Part shown: positions 1-8,084 of the stretch, in pieces
Numbering within the stretch: position 1 is the stretch's first letter
Layout: each line of letters opens with the position of its first letter
NCBI RefSeq assembly: GCF_040393045.1
Contig: NZ_JBEBUX010000008.1
Location: 1 to 57,706, forward strand
DNA: 57,706 nucleotides
DNA from: Pollutimonas bauzanensis_A
Lineage (GTDB): Bacteria > Pseudomonadota > Gammaproteobacteria > Burkholderiales > Burkholderiaceae_B
Direction of reading: 5' to 3'
Translations under genes and position numbers: made by a program
The notes under the pieces: generated by a model
Seen by the model: only the letters and a program-made list of their open reading frames with translations
The model's database searches: none
Told to the model about the DNA's origin: nothing

Positions 1-136
1 TCAGGGCGGGATGGATGTAGCATTCACGGCTACCAAACCCCTTACCCGATTTGAGGCGGGTAATCCCTGGGCGGGTATCTGTCACGTAGACCAACTTAGG
101 CGCAGGCGTCTTGGAGTCTTGGTTTATTCCACTCAT
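1..136 (-). CDS. Possible DNA topoisomerase IB, N-terminal fragment (runs off the window)
   Basis: The reading frame is open for 45 codons from an ATG to the window edge. It contains LVYVTDTRPGITRLKSGKGF, which resembles the opening segment of bacterial type IB topoisomerases (pattern YVsD..PGitR...GKGF). That family relaxes DNA supercoils through a tyrosine-DNA intermediate. The residues after GKGF (GSRECYIHPAL) do not follow the family pattern I remember, so the gene could be divergent, frameshifted or something else. No Shine-Dalgarno sequence is visible upstream. The catalytic part lies outside the window. Confidence 0.4.
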   Translation of the reverse strand, partial: MSGINQDSKTPAPKLVYVTDTRPGITRLKSGKGFGSRECYIHPAL

Positions 137-270
137 AGGTTAATAGCTGATCGCCTGTAGAGCGCCTTTGGAATTGAGTTCGAGGCAAGTTACATGCCTG
201 CACTTCCTGGGCACGGCGGTTGCTGCATGATTTAACGGTGTGTTTCGAACCAAACTTGAAGGGGAACAAA

Positions 271-429
271 ATGACCGTTGGAACCATTCTCTTGATCGTG
301 TTGATTTTGTTGCTGATAGGAGCGATTCCTAGCTGGCCTCATAGCCGGAGTTGGGGATACGGGCCTGTTGGCGGGCTCGGGGCATTGCTGGTGATAGTCC
401 TCGTATTATTGGCATTGGGGTATGTGTAG
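271..429 (+). CDS. DUF3309-family small membrane protein
   Basis: This 52-residue protein has two hydrophobic segments, about residues 4-20 and 36-51, joined by a short Trp/Ser/Gly-rich loop (PSWPHSRSWGYGPVGG). The loop composition and size match the DUF3309 family of tiny two-helix membrane proteins, common in proteobacteria and of unknown function. The ATG is chosen over an upstream in-frame start because an AAGGGG ribosome-binding site lies just before it. The gene faces the TerC-family gene and ends 21 bases from it. Confidence 0.75.
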   Translation: MTVGTILLIVLILLLIGAIPSWPHSRSWGYGPVGGLGALLVIVLVLLALGYV

Positions 430-450
430 AAATGCGGTGAAACAAGCGTA

Positions 451-1167
451 CTAAGCCGCTTCTCGCTTTGCATCGACGCTTGCAGCTTTACGGCTGGTAA
501 TCCAGTATCCCACCAGCACCACGAATAAAGCGCCACCCACTTCTATTGCCAAGGCTATGTTGCTGCCTGGCTTGCCGAAATGCTCGATGACGGCGAGATC
601 AGTGATCATCATGCCGGCGGCTATCCAGCCGAGCAAGCCGGCGCCGAAGGTAACGATGAGTGGGAAGCGGTCTATCAGTTTGAGCAATACCGTGCTGCCC
701 CAGATAATAATGGGTACGCTGACCAGTAGTCCGAAGATGACCAAGACGACCTGGTGATCGGAGTGCGCTCTTTGCGCGGCGCCTGCAATGGCAACGACAT
801 TATCCAGGCTCATGACGAAGTCCGCGACGATTATCGTTTTGATGGCCGCCATAAGTGTGTTGCTGCCTTTGATATCAGAATGCTCGTCTTGTGGCGTCAT
901 CAGTTTGATACCTATCCAAAGCAGCAACAGCCCTCCGATGACCTTGACGTATGGCAATACAAGTAGTGTCAGCGCGAATGCAATAAGGACGACGCGCAAG
1001 GCAATGGCCCCGGCTGTACCCCACAAGATGCCTTGCATACGGCGCTCCGGCGGCAGGTTGCGGCAGGCCAGCGCAATGACCACGGCATTATCGCCCCCCA
1101 ATAGGACGTCGACCAGAATGATTTGAAATACAGTCGTCCAATTCAAAGTTTCGAAGAACTCGATCAT
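451..1167 (-). CDS. TerC/YjbE-family integral membrane protein
   Basis: The 238-residue protein is almost entirely hydrophobic helices. It shows the TerC-family acidic signatures in membrane segments: DVLLGGDNAVVIALA near residues 19-33 and DFVMSLDNVVAIAGAA near 115-130. Family members are linked to metal-ion (often manganese) efflux, tellurite resistance or metalation of exported enzymes. The paired Asp/Asn motifs are thought to bind the metal. Length fits the YjbE subgroup. It stands alone. I looked for a yybP-ykoY manganese riboswitch in the 121-base leader and did not find a convincing one. The actual substrate cannot be told from sequence. Confidence 0.85.
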   Translation of the reverse strand: MIEFFETLNWTTVFQIILVDVLLGGDNAVVIALACRNLPPERRMQGILWGTAGAIALRVVLIAFALTLLVLPYVKVIGGLLLLWIGIKLMTPQDEHSDIKGSNTLMAAIKTIIVADFVMSLDNVVAIAGAAQRAHSDHQVVLVIFGLLVSVPIIIWGSTVLLKLIDRFPLIVTFGAGLLGWIAAGMMITDLAVIEHFGKPGSNIALAIEVGGALFVVLVGYWITSRKAASVDAKREAA

Positions 1168-1184
1168 GACTCTCTTTACCCCTC

Positions 1185-1196
1185 AAGCGATCGCTT
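1185..1196. repeat. 12-bp perfect palindrome in the terC leader
   Basis: AAGCGATCGCTT is a perfect palindrome 18 bases upstream of the TerC-family start codon. It could be an operator or a weak RNA hairpin, but a 12-bp palindrome can also occur by chance. No function is claimed. Confidence 0.3.
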
Positions 1197-1288
1197 TCGA
1201 AATGCAACCCGAGACATGAAAGCGTTATCTGCGATGAATTTTTCTTTATCCTACTCCTATTGTTCAGCGATTGGCGTAGGGTAACCGG

Positions 1289-2023
1289 CTAATGATGCAG
1301 GATTTTGGACAGGAATTGCTGGGCACGTTCGGTACGAGCCTCTAGGTTTCCAAAAAACTCTTCGCTGCTGCAATCTTCGACGATCTGGCCTATATCCATG
1401 AAAATCACACGGTCTGCGACTTTGCGGGCAAAGCCCATTTCATGGGTAACCACCATCATGGTCATGCCGTCGCTCGCCAAATCGACCATGACGTCCAGCA
1501 CTTCGTTGACCATTTCCGGGTCTAGCGCCGACGTGGGTTCGTCGAACAGCATGGCGATGGGATCCATGGCCAGGGCGCGGGCAATGGCCACGCGCTGTTG
1601 CTGCCCCCCGGACAACTGACCCGGAAACTTGTCCTGGTGGGCTCGTAAACCGACGCGGTCCAGCAAGACTCCCGCACGTGCCGCGGCCTCTGCCTGACTG
1701 CGTCCCAGCACCTTGACTTGGGCAAGAACCAGATTTTGCGTTACCGATAGGTGCGGGAAAAGTTCGAAACTTTGAAAAACCATGCCAATACGCGCGCGAA
1801 GTTTGGGCAGGTCAGTGTTGCGCGCCCCTACGGAAATGCCGTCGACGATGATTTCGCCTTCTTGAAAGGGTTCCAATCCATTCACGGTTTTAATTAGTGT
1901 GGACTTGCCCGAACCGGAAGGGCCGCAAACGACGACGACCTCGCCTTTTGATACGCTAGTGGTACAAGAATTAAGTACCTGTGTGTCGCCGTACCATTTG
2001 CTGACCTGTTTTATGTCTATCAT
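1289..2023 (-). CDS. aapP: Amino-acid ABC transporter ATP-binding protein (AapP/GlnQ type)
   Basis: This cytoplasmic ATPase would drive uptake of polar amino acids. Walker A is GPSGSGKST near residues 34-42, the signature is LSGGQQQR near 136-143, and Walker B with D-loop is MLFDEPTSALD near 157-167, followed by the switch histidine in VTHEMGF. The 244-residue length is normal for the GlnQ/AapP family. An AGGA ribosome-binding site precedes the ATG. It is transcribed away from the LysR gene. The matching receptor and two permeases lie on the far side of that regulator on the other strand, and no other ATPase accompanies them, so this is very probably their partner. Confidence 0.87.
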   Translation of the reverse strand: MIDIKQVSKWYGDTQVLNSCTTSVSKGEVVVVCGPSGSGKSTLIKTVNGLEPFQEGEIIVDGISVGARNTDLPKLRARIGMVFQSFELFPHLSVTQNLVLAQVKVLGRSQAEAAARAGVLLDRVGLRAHQDKFPGQLSGGQQQRVAIARALAMDPIAMLFDEPTSALDPEMVNEVLDVMVDLASDGMTMMVVTHEMGFARKVADRVIFMDIGQIVEDCSSEEFFGNLEARTERAQQFLSKILHH

Positions 2024-2046
2024 GTAGATCCTGACGTTTGTGTTCG

Positions 2047-2949
2047 ATGGTTTCCAAAAGCCTTATGCCAAGCTCATTTTCACGCTCCAAGTCGCCGTCG
2101 CTGAATGCATTGAAGGCGTTCGAGGCTGCAGCGCGCCATCAAAGTTTTGTAAAAGCCGCCCACGAGTTGAATGTAACGGCCGGCGCGATTGCGCAGCAAG
2201 TCAAGCAACTGGAAGACTGGATAGGCTGCCCGCTTTTCCAGCGATCCGCACAAGGTATCAAACTAACTCCCGAATCGCAATTAGCATTACCCATGCTAAG
2301 CAAGGCATTCGACCAGTTAAGCGACGCGGTGATGGCATTGCACCACGCGGGAAAACCGACAGAAATCACCATTGCCGCCCTGCCTTCAGTGGCGTTACTG
2401 TGGCTATCCCCGAGGTTGCCGCAGCTTTCGGCGATGTTTTCCGACTGCTTTTTTTCCATTACGGCGCAAGAATATCCACCAAATTTTCGACGTGAGCCCT
2501 TTGATCTGGCGCTGTTTTATACCGACAAGGAAATAGAAGGTGTGACGCGCATCCTGCTGGGCAAAGAAGAGCTGCTTCCGGTATGCGCGCCCTCCTTACT
2601 TAGAAAGGGGCTGGCCACCGAAATGGACCTCAAGTCGGTTCGACTGCTGCACGATACGGTTTGGCGCGATTACTGGCGGATTTGGCTGGATTTTGCAGGA
2701 ATGACCAGCATAGATGCATCCAAGGGTTCGGAGTTTTCTTTATACAGCATGGCCCTGCAGGCGGCCATTAATGGGGCTGGCGTCCTGATCGGCCGCAGCG
2801 GTCTGGTGCGTGATGCGCTTGAAACCGGCCAGCTTATTGCGCCATTCAACGTACGCCTGCCTGCACCAGATCAACTAAGCCTGTTAATGCCTCAGGAATC
2901 TCCTATGCTCCATAAGGCTGATTTACTGGTAGATTGCCTGAGGCTCTAG
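2047..2949 (+). CDS. LysR-family transcriptional regulator (GcvA-like)
   Basis: About 300 residues, with an N-terminal winged helix-turn-helix (SLNALKAFEAAARHQSFVKAAHEL, then VTAGAIAQQVKQLEDWIG) and a C-terminal effector-binding domain. The opening and the motif LFQRSAQGIKLT resemble the GcvA subgroup, which often controls amino-acid genes. Start choice is uncertain: TTG at 2038, ATG at 2047 and ATG at 2065 are in frame and none has a good ribosome-binding site. It sits between the divergent transporter ATPase and the SHMT-like/transporter operon, so it probably controls one or both, perhaps in response to the transported amino acid. Confidence 0.85.
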   Translation: MVSKSLMPSSFSRSKSPSLNALKAFEAAARHQSFVKAAHELNVTAGAIAQQVKQLEDWIGCPLFQRSAQGIKLTPESQLALPMLSKAFDQLSDAVMALHHAGKPTEITIAALPSVALLWLSPRLPQLSAMFSDCFFSITAQEYPPNFRREPFDLALFYTDKEIEGVTRILLGKEELLPVCAPSLLRKGLATEMDLKSVRLLHDTVWRDYWRIWLDFAGMTSIDASKGSEFSLYSMALQAAINGAGVLIGRSGLVRDALETGQLIAPFNVRLPAPDQLSLLMPQESPMLHKADLLVDCLRL

Positions 2950-3106
2950 GCCTTCCTGCCCCTGGCGGCCATGCTTGCTGTCAGGCATAGTTATTCTAGG
3001 TCTGCAGTCCACAATAAATCGTTTGCTCGGCCTGCTCTTGCACGCCTACCATGAAACACAGACAGCCGGTCTATAAGTGTGTTCATCATCCAAGCGAGAC
3101 TACAGC

Positions 3107-4426
3107 ATGCTCGAACCTAGAACATGGGTGCCCGATTCTATCGAGAACTTCATTGGGGCCATCGCCCAGAAGACAGCGGGCGCTTCCCCCGACGAAATCG
3201 ACAACCGCATTGCCGCCCTGATCACAGAAAACAAAAGAATCCACGAGGTGGATTGCTTCAACCTGAATCCCGCCACCAATGTCGTGAACCCCAAGGCCGA
3301 AGCAGTGCTTGCAAAAGGTTTGGGCTCGCGTCCGTCGCTGGGCTATCCGGGTGACAAGTATGAAATGGGGCTTGAGGCTATTGAAGAGATTGAAGTTATT
3401 GCCGCTCAGTTGGCAGCCGAGGTCTTCAACGCCAAGTATGCCGAAATCCGCGTAGGGTCCGGCGCCCTGGCGAATCTTTATGCGTTCATGGCAACGTGCT
3501 CGCCCGGAGACAATATTATTGTGCCCCCACCTTCTATCGGCGGCCATATTACTCACCACGAGGCCGGCGCGGCGGGCTTATATGGGCTGCACATACATAG
3601 TGCACCGGTGAACGCACGGGGTTATACGGTAGACCTGGATCATCTTCGCGAAGATGCACGCAAGTTGCGACCCCGGCTTATTACTATCGGCGGAAGTCTT
3701 AACCTGTTCCCCCACCCCATCCGCGAAATTCGCCATATTGCCGATGAGGTCGGCGCAATGGTGCTATTCGATGCCGCACATATGTCCGGGATGATAGCCG
3801 GACATGCCTGGCAGCAGCCTTTGCAGGAAGGTGCGCACCTGATGACGATGAGCACTTACAAAAGCCTGGGCTGCGCGGCTGGCGGATTAATCGTGACAAA
3901 TGATGCGGACCTGGCTAAAAAACTGGATGCCATCGCCTATCCCGGGTTGACTGCCAATTTCGACGCGGGAAAATCAGCCGCCCTGGCAATCAGTTTATTG
4001 GACTGGGTCGTCTATGGGCGATCGTATGCGGCAATGATGGGCGAAACTGCCAAGACGCTGGCCCAGGCGCTACATAACGACGATATTCCGGTATTTGCCG
4101 CCGATCAGGGATTTACCCAGTCGCACCAGTTTGCACTGACTGCCGCTGCCTGGGGTGGCGGGCAGACTGCGGCCAAGAAGTTGCGGCAAGCCAATATCCT
4201 GACTTGTGGGATTGGGCTGCCCATTGCCAGTGTTGCCGGAGATTTAAACGGCTTGCGCTTTGGCACCCCTGAAATTGTGCGTTTTGGCATGCGCCCTGAC
4301 GATATGCCGGCCCTTGCCGGATTTATCGCTAAGGCGCTAAAAGCCAAGTCGGTTTCAACCGACCTGGCACGGCAAGTGAGCGAGTATCGCCACAACTTTA
4401 CGGAGCTGCACTTTATAAGAAGCTAG
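3107..4426 (+). CDS. Serine hydroxymethyltransferase-like PLP enzyme
   Basis: A 439-residue fold-type I PLP enzyme of the SHMT superfamily. Visible landmarks are SGALANLYAF (about 118-127, cofactor phosphate region), FDAAHMSGMIAGHA (Asp222 and His225, pyridine-ring contacts) and STYKSLGCAAGG with Lys252 as the expected Schiff-base lysine. It is clearly divergent from housekeeping GlyA: the lysine motif is TYKS rather than THKT. SHMT-like enzymes include alpha-methylserine hydroxymethyltransferase/aldolase and related C-C bond cleaving enzymes. It begins 157 bases after the LysR gene and ends 23 bases before the receptor gene, so it is likely the first gene of that operon and acts on the imported amino acid. 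The substrate is not determined. The ATG at 3107 is preferred to an in-frame start at 3077 because homologous sequence begins after it. Confidence 0.75.
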   Translation: MLEPRTWVPDSIENFIGAIAQKTAGASPDEIDNRIAALITENKRIHEVDCFNLNPATNVVNPKAEAVLAKGLGSRPSLGYPGDKYEMGLEAIEEIEVIAAQLAAEVFNAKYAEIRVGSGALANLYAFMATCSPGDNIIVPPPSIGGHITHHEAGAAGLYGLHIHSAPVNARGYTVDLDHLREDARKLRPRLITIGGSLNLFPHPIREIRHIADEVGAMVLFDAAHMSGMIAGHAWQQPLQEGAHLMTMSTYKSLGCAAGGLIVTNDADLAKKLDAIAYPGLTANFDAGKSAALAISLLDWVVYGRSYAAMMGETAKTLAQALHNDDIPVFAADQGFTQSHQFALTAAAWGGGQTAAKKLRQANILTCGIGLPIASVAGDLNGLRFGTPEIVRFGMRPDDMPALAGFIAKALKAKSVSTDLARQVSEYRHNFTELHFIRS

Positions 4427-4449
4427 GCAAATCACCCCAAGGAGACAAC

Positions 4450-5496
4450 ATGAAAACAATAGTTATCGGCACCGGGTTGGCAAGCGCACTTTTATTCTCG
4501 ACATTGGCTGCAACGCAGGCCTATGCGCAAACATCCAAGCTGGCTACCGTGATCAAGCGTGGCGAACTTATCTGCGGCACGGACAATACCAAGCCAGGCT
4601 TCGGCTATATGAATCCGAAATCTGGCAGGCTGGAGGGTTTCGACGCTGATTATTGCCGTGCCATCGCCGCAGGCATTCTAGGCGACGCAAACAAAGTCAA
4701 AATGGTCGCGCTGACCGACAAAAGTCGCTTCAATGCCCTGCAAAATGGCGAAGTCGACGTGGTGTTCTTTCATACAACGGTAACGGCAACTCGGGCGTCG
4801 GTGGTCGGAGCGGCCTTCTTGCCTGTCAATTTTTATGATGGCACCGGTGTGCTCGTGAAGAAAGCCGACAAGATCGGCGCTATTGCGGATCTTGATGGCG
4901 GCACCATATGCACAACGCAGGGGTCTACAACAGAAGCGGTCTGGGCCGACTACATCAAAGGACACAAATGGCAGCCCACGACCCAAGTCCTTACCTATCA
5001 GGATCTGGACAAGCTGTTTGCCGCGCTTAATAGCGGTCGCTGCAATGCCATGACCACCGACAAGTCGGCGCTCGTTGGCTGGAAAGGCAATGCTCCCAAG
5101 CCGGATGACTTCGACGTGTTGGCCGAAACCATTTCAAAAGAGCCCCTTGCCGGCTTTGTGCGCCAGGACGACCATCAGTGGCAAACCGCGCTTACCTGGA
5201 TTAACTACGCGCTTATTCAGAGCGAAGAGTTCGGCATTACCTCCAAGAATATAGCGGAAAAAGCCAAAGACCCTAACCCGGATATCCAGCGTTTCCTTGG
5301 GTTGGACGGCGATGTTGGCAAGAACTTGGGACTGGCGCCTGATTTTGTCCAGAAGGTCATAACAGGGGTTGGCAATTACGGGGAAATCTATGATCGCAAT
5401 ATCGGTCCGGACACCCCTTACGGCATAGCCCGAAAAGGCAGCTTGAACGACTTGTGGACCGGCGGCGGTCTTATGTATTCGCCGCCTTTCCGTTAA
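4450..5496 (+). CDS. aapJ: Polar amino-acid ABC transporter substrate-binding protein (AapJ-like)
   Basis: A 348-residue periplasmic receptor with a signal peptide ending near AYA-QTS (about residue 26). The mature start, LATVIKRGELICGTDNTKPGFGYMN, and the segment GFDADYCRAIAAGILGD are typical of the AapJ/BztA branch of family 3 solute-binding proteins. So is the C-terminal stretch YGEIYDRNIGPDTPYGIARKGSLNDLWTGGGLMYSPPFR. An AAGGAGA ribosome-binding site precedes the ATG. Homologues bind a range of L-amino acids. It sits between the SHMT-like enzyme and two permeases in an evident operon. Confidence 0.9.
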   Translation: MKTIVIGTGLASALLFSTLAATQAYAQTSKLATVIKRGELICGTDNTKPGFGYMNPKSGRLEGFDADYCRAIAAGILGDANKVKMVALTDKSRFNALQNGEVDVVFFHTTVTATRASVVGAAFLPVNFYDGTGVLVKKADKIGAIADLDGGTICTTQGSTTEAVWADYIKGHKWQPTTQVLTYQDLDKLFAALNSGRCNAMTTDKSALVGWKGNAPKPDDFDVLAETISKEPLAGFVRQDDHQWQTALTWINYALIQSEEFGITSKNIAEKAKDPNPDIQRFLGLDGDVGKNLGLAPDFVQKVITGVGNYGEIYDRNIGPDTPYGIARKGSLNDLWTGGGLMYSPPFR

Positions 5497-5522
5497 GGCG
5501 GACTGAAAGCTCAGGAGGCCCT

Positions 5523-6695
5523 ATGCGCGCCAAGGGGAACCAAGAGCGTTACAGCGTCGGCGACCATCTGCTGCAAATAGCCGTGGTGGTCGGCGCCATT
5601 GCGCTCGTCCTGGGCTTGGGCGGCAGCATTTACTACGGTCTTGCTGCCCATAACATCCCCATCAATTTCTCGTTTTTATCGCAAAAGTCGGGCTTGCACC
5701 TTACCGAGGGGCTGACCCTGGACTGGTCCGACGGCCTAAGTCTGCAAAGCTTTACCTCTAATCACACTAATTTGCAGGCCTTGACTCTCGGCATCTACAA
5801 CACCCTTAAGGTCGCCTTTATAGGCATCGTCTTCAGTACCTTATTAGGCGTGCTGATAGGTGCGGGGCGTGTTTCCCAAAACTGGACGCTTAATCGAGTG
5901 TCTTTGGCTTTTGTTGAGCTGATCCGCAATACGCCTTTGTTGATACAGCTGTTCTTCTGGTACTTTGCCGTTGTCCTGCAGTTGCCTGCATTGCGTGATG
6001 CTTCGGTTTTTTACGGCGCTATTGCCAGCAGACAAGGTATTTACATGCCTGGCATTCTTGCTGCCCCCACATGGCCATACTTCTGGTGGGCGGCCTTGTT
6101 TAGCGTTGTCGTAGTTGTTTTGGTACTTGCTTACACGCGCGATATGGGTCGACGTGCGTGGCGATGGCCAGCTATTGGTGTATTGCTGCTGTTGTGGTTG
6201 CTTGCGATGGCAATGTTAGGCCTGCCCTTACGTGTCGATTTGCCGGTGGCATCGCGGTTTCGCGCCAGCGGCGGCTGGGCGTTCAGCCCGGAATTCTCCG
6301 CTATTTTATTGGCGCTGGTTGTTTATACCGCTGCCTTTATTGCGGAAATTGTGCGCGGTTCTATCGAGGCCATTACTCAGCGGCAATGGATGGCCGCATT
6401 TGCGTTGGGTTTGAAACGCCGCCAAGCGATGGCGTACATCATTTTGCCCCAGGCCTTGCGAATCCTCGTCCCGCCGCTGGTCAATCAATACCTTAACCTT
6501 GCCAAGAATACTTCTTTGGCAATAGCCATAGGCTTTCCCGATCTGTTCAATATTTATGGCACGATAGCCAACCAGACTGGCCGCAGTATGGAAGGTATTC
6601 TTATTGTCATGGTGGCGTACCTGTTGCTTAACTGGTTGATCAGCCTGCTTATGAATATCTATAACCGGCGTTTGCTGGCTCGGGGAAAGCGATGA
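5523..6695 (+). CDS. aapQ: Amino-acid ABC transporter permease (AapQ-like)
   Basis: A 390-residue inner-membrane permease of the His/Glu/Gln family. It has a long N-terminal region with a periplasmic domain before the conserved core, as in AapQ/BztB. The core shows ELIRNTPLLIQLFFWYF and the EAA-type coupling loop GLKRRQAMAYIILPQALRILVPPLVNQYLNLAKNTSLA. A strong AGGAGG site 5 bases before the ATG fixes the start. The next gene starts inside its last codons, suggesting translational coupling. Confidence 0.9.
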   Translation: MRAKGNQERYSVGDHLLQIAVVVGAIALVLGLGGSIYYGLAAHNIPINFSFLSQKSGLHLTEGLTLDWSDGLSLQSFTSNHTNLQALTLGIYNTLKVAFIGIVFSTLLGVLIGAGRVSQNWTLNRVSLAFVELIRNTPLLIQLFFWYFAVVLQLPALRDASVFYGAIASRQGIYMPGILAAPTWPYFWWAALFSVVVVVLVLAYTRDMGRRAWRWPAIGVLLLLWLLAMAMLGLPLRVDLPVASRFRASGGWAFSPEFSAILLALVVYTAAFIAEIVRGSIEAITQRQWMAAFALGLKRRQAMAYIILPQALRILVPPLVNQYLNLAKNTSLAIAIGFPDLFNIYGTIANQTGRSMEGILIVMVAYLLLNWLISLLMNIYNRRLLARGKR

Positions 6696-7828
6696 GCACG
6701 TCGAGGATTATCCGGTTTTGCAGGAAAAACCTATTCCCGGGCTGGGCAGACGGCCTGGTGTCCATCGCTACGATAGTTATCGTGGTGGCGCTGCTTTATT
6801 CCTTTGCCTACTGGGCCGTTTTTCAAGCCGACTGGGGCGTCATCAGGGACAGCCTGCGCTTTATGATGGCGGGCTCCTTAAGCGCCGATGCAATTTGGCG
6901 TGCCTGGGCAGCCAGCACTCTGTTCTTTCTTTTGGTCGGCGCCAGCCTGGCCAAGGTGACACGCGCTCGGGCCTCGAAAGCGTTGCTTGTTGCGGGGGCC
7001 GTTTTTGTCTTGCTCGTTTTAATGTTGTGGTTGGCAGGTCACACTACAACGGCCTTGAGTATCGGCTTGGTATTGGCTGCCCTTTGTGGGTGGTGGATCG
7101 GAGCACGATGGATATCGGGTAGCGCCTGGCTGACCGTAGCTTGGATCGTCGGCACCGTCGTCATGTGGAATATATTGGTGCCTGGCGAAGGCCGCGTTGT
7201 AGGCGGTTTGTTGTTAGGCATATTGATTACGCTGGTCGCCGCCATCGCCAGCTTCCCGTTCGGCGTTTTACTGGCGCTCGGGAGAACGAGCAGATTGCCT
7301 GGGGTGCGCATTGCCAGTGCCTGCTATATAGAATTAATACGATCCCTGCCCTTGATTTCCATTCTTTATTGGGCCTGGATGGTTGTACCTTTGATCCTGC
7401 CGAGCGATGTGCGAATTAACGACTTAGTGCGCGGTGCAGTTGGTTTCACGCTTTTTTATGCAGCCTATGTTGCCGAGTACATTCGCGGCGGCCTCCAAGG
7501 CGTGTCAGAAGGCCAGTGGAATGCCGCCCGCTCTTTGGGTTTACGTAAGATCCACACGCTCAGCTATATCGTCTTGCCGCAAGCAATACGGTCGGTCCTG
7601 CCCGGCCTGGTCGGCAACGTACTGGACATTTTCAATAATGTGCCCTTGCTGTTTATTATTGGCTTGACGGAATTCGTGCGCGCGGGTCAGGTGGTGCTAT
7701 CCAATCCCCAGTACTCGGATCAGCTCTATGAAGTGTATGTTTTCATGTTTGCCGTGTATTTGCTGATTGCCATGGTGCTATCCTGGAGCTCTCGCGTGGC
7801 AGAGCATTCCATGAGCGTGCGGAACTGA
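6692..7828 (+). CDS. aapM: Amino-acid ABC transporter permease (AapM-like)
   Basis: A 378-residue second permease of the heterodimer, overlapping aapQ by 4 bases (ATGA). About eight hydrophobic helices are visible. The core has ELIRSLPLISILYWAWM and the coupling loop GLRKIHTLSYIVLPQAIRSVLPGLVGNVLDIFNNVPLLFIIG. The N-terminal additional helices match AapM/BztC organisation. Normally the ATPase gene follows. Here it does not: the next gene is azurin after a 256-base gap, and the ATPase is at 1289-2023 on the other strand. Confidence 0.9.
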   Translation: MSTSRIIRFCRKNLFPGWADGLVSIATIVIVVALLYSFAYWAVFQADWGVIRDSLRFMMAGSLSADAIWRAWAASTLFFLLVGASLAKVTRARASKALLVAGAVFVLLVLMLWLAGHTTTALSIGLVLAALCGWWIGARWISGSAWLTVAWIVGTVVMWNILVPGEGRVVGGLLLGILITLVAAIASFPFGVLLALGRTSRLPGVRIASACYIELIRSLPLISILYWAWMVVPLILPSDVRINDLVRGAVGFTLFYAAYVAEYIRGGLQGVSEGQWNAARSLGLRKIHTLSYIVLPQAIRSVLPGLVGNVLDIFNNVPLLFIIGLTEFVRAGQVVLSNPQYSDQLYEVYVFMFAVYLLIAMVLSWSSRVAEHSMSVRN

Positions 7829-7880
7829 CCGGCAAGCGCGATGTGGCGATACCGCTGCGTTATAAAGAGAGCCGTATGCA

Positions 7881-7906
7881 GCGTACAATACTAATTGTCA
7901 GTACGC
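7881..7906. repeat. Dyad downstream of aapM
   Basis: GCGTAC and GTACGC flank a 14-base loop that itself contains ACAAT/ATTGT complementary pieces, giving an imperfect extended stem with a bulge. There is no T tract, so it is a poor intrinsic terminator. It may be an mRNA 3'-end stabiliser or a protein site. Confidence 0.35.
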
Positions 7907-7927
7907 AGTATGGACTAGGTCACTAAC

Positions 7928-7958
7928 ATGTTTATTCCCACTGTTGGGCAATAAACAT
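7928..7958. repeat. Long inverted repeat upstream of the azurin promoter
   Basis: ATGTTTATTCCCA pairs with TGGGCAATAAACAT around the loop CTGT, with a single unpaired C. This is an almost perfect 13-bp stem. It ends 9 bases before the FNR-type box of azurin. It could be a second regulator site of the azurin promoter or a structure at the end of the transporter transcript. There is no run of T after it. Confidence 0.5.
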
Positions 7959-7967
7959 TGCACAGAC

Positions 7968-8016
7968 TTGATGTCGATCAAGACTTGTTTTCAAAAATTG
8001 TATTTAAATATCAACA
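7968..8016 (+). promoter_or_regulatory. FNR/Dnr-type promoter of azurin
   Basis: TTGATGTCGATCAA (7968-7981) is a perfect match to the FNR/ANR/DNR consensus TTGAT-N4-ATCAA. Its centre is 7974.5. A TTAAAT hexamer at 8004-8009 is a plausible -10, giving a start near 8016, i.e. an activator at -41.5 as in class II FNR promoters. This predicts induction under oxygen limitation or by nitric oxide. Whether an FNR- or DNR-type protein binds cannot be told from the box. Confidence 0.8.
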
Positions 8017-8084
8017 TACGATATAGTCGTTTATGCAGTTGCAGCATCGACTTTTTTTTACTGTTGTTGTCCCGGAGATTCACT

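Noticed and set aside
1168..1288. yybP-ykoY manganese riboswitch before the TerC-family gene
   Set aside because: Such genes often carry one, but I could not find the conserved paired helices and loops; only a short palindrome and a purine-rich ribosome-binding region are seen.
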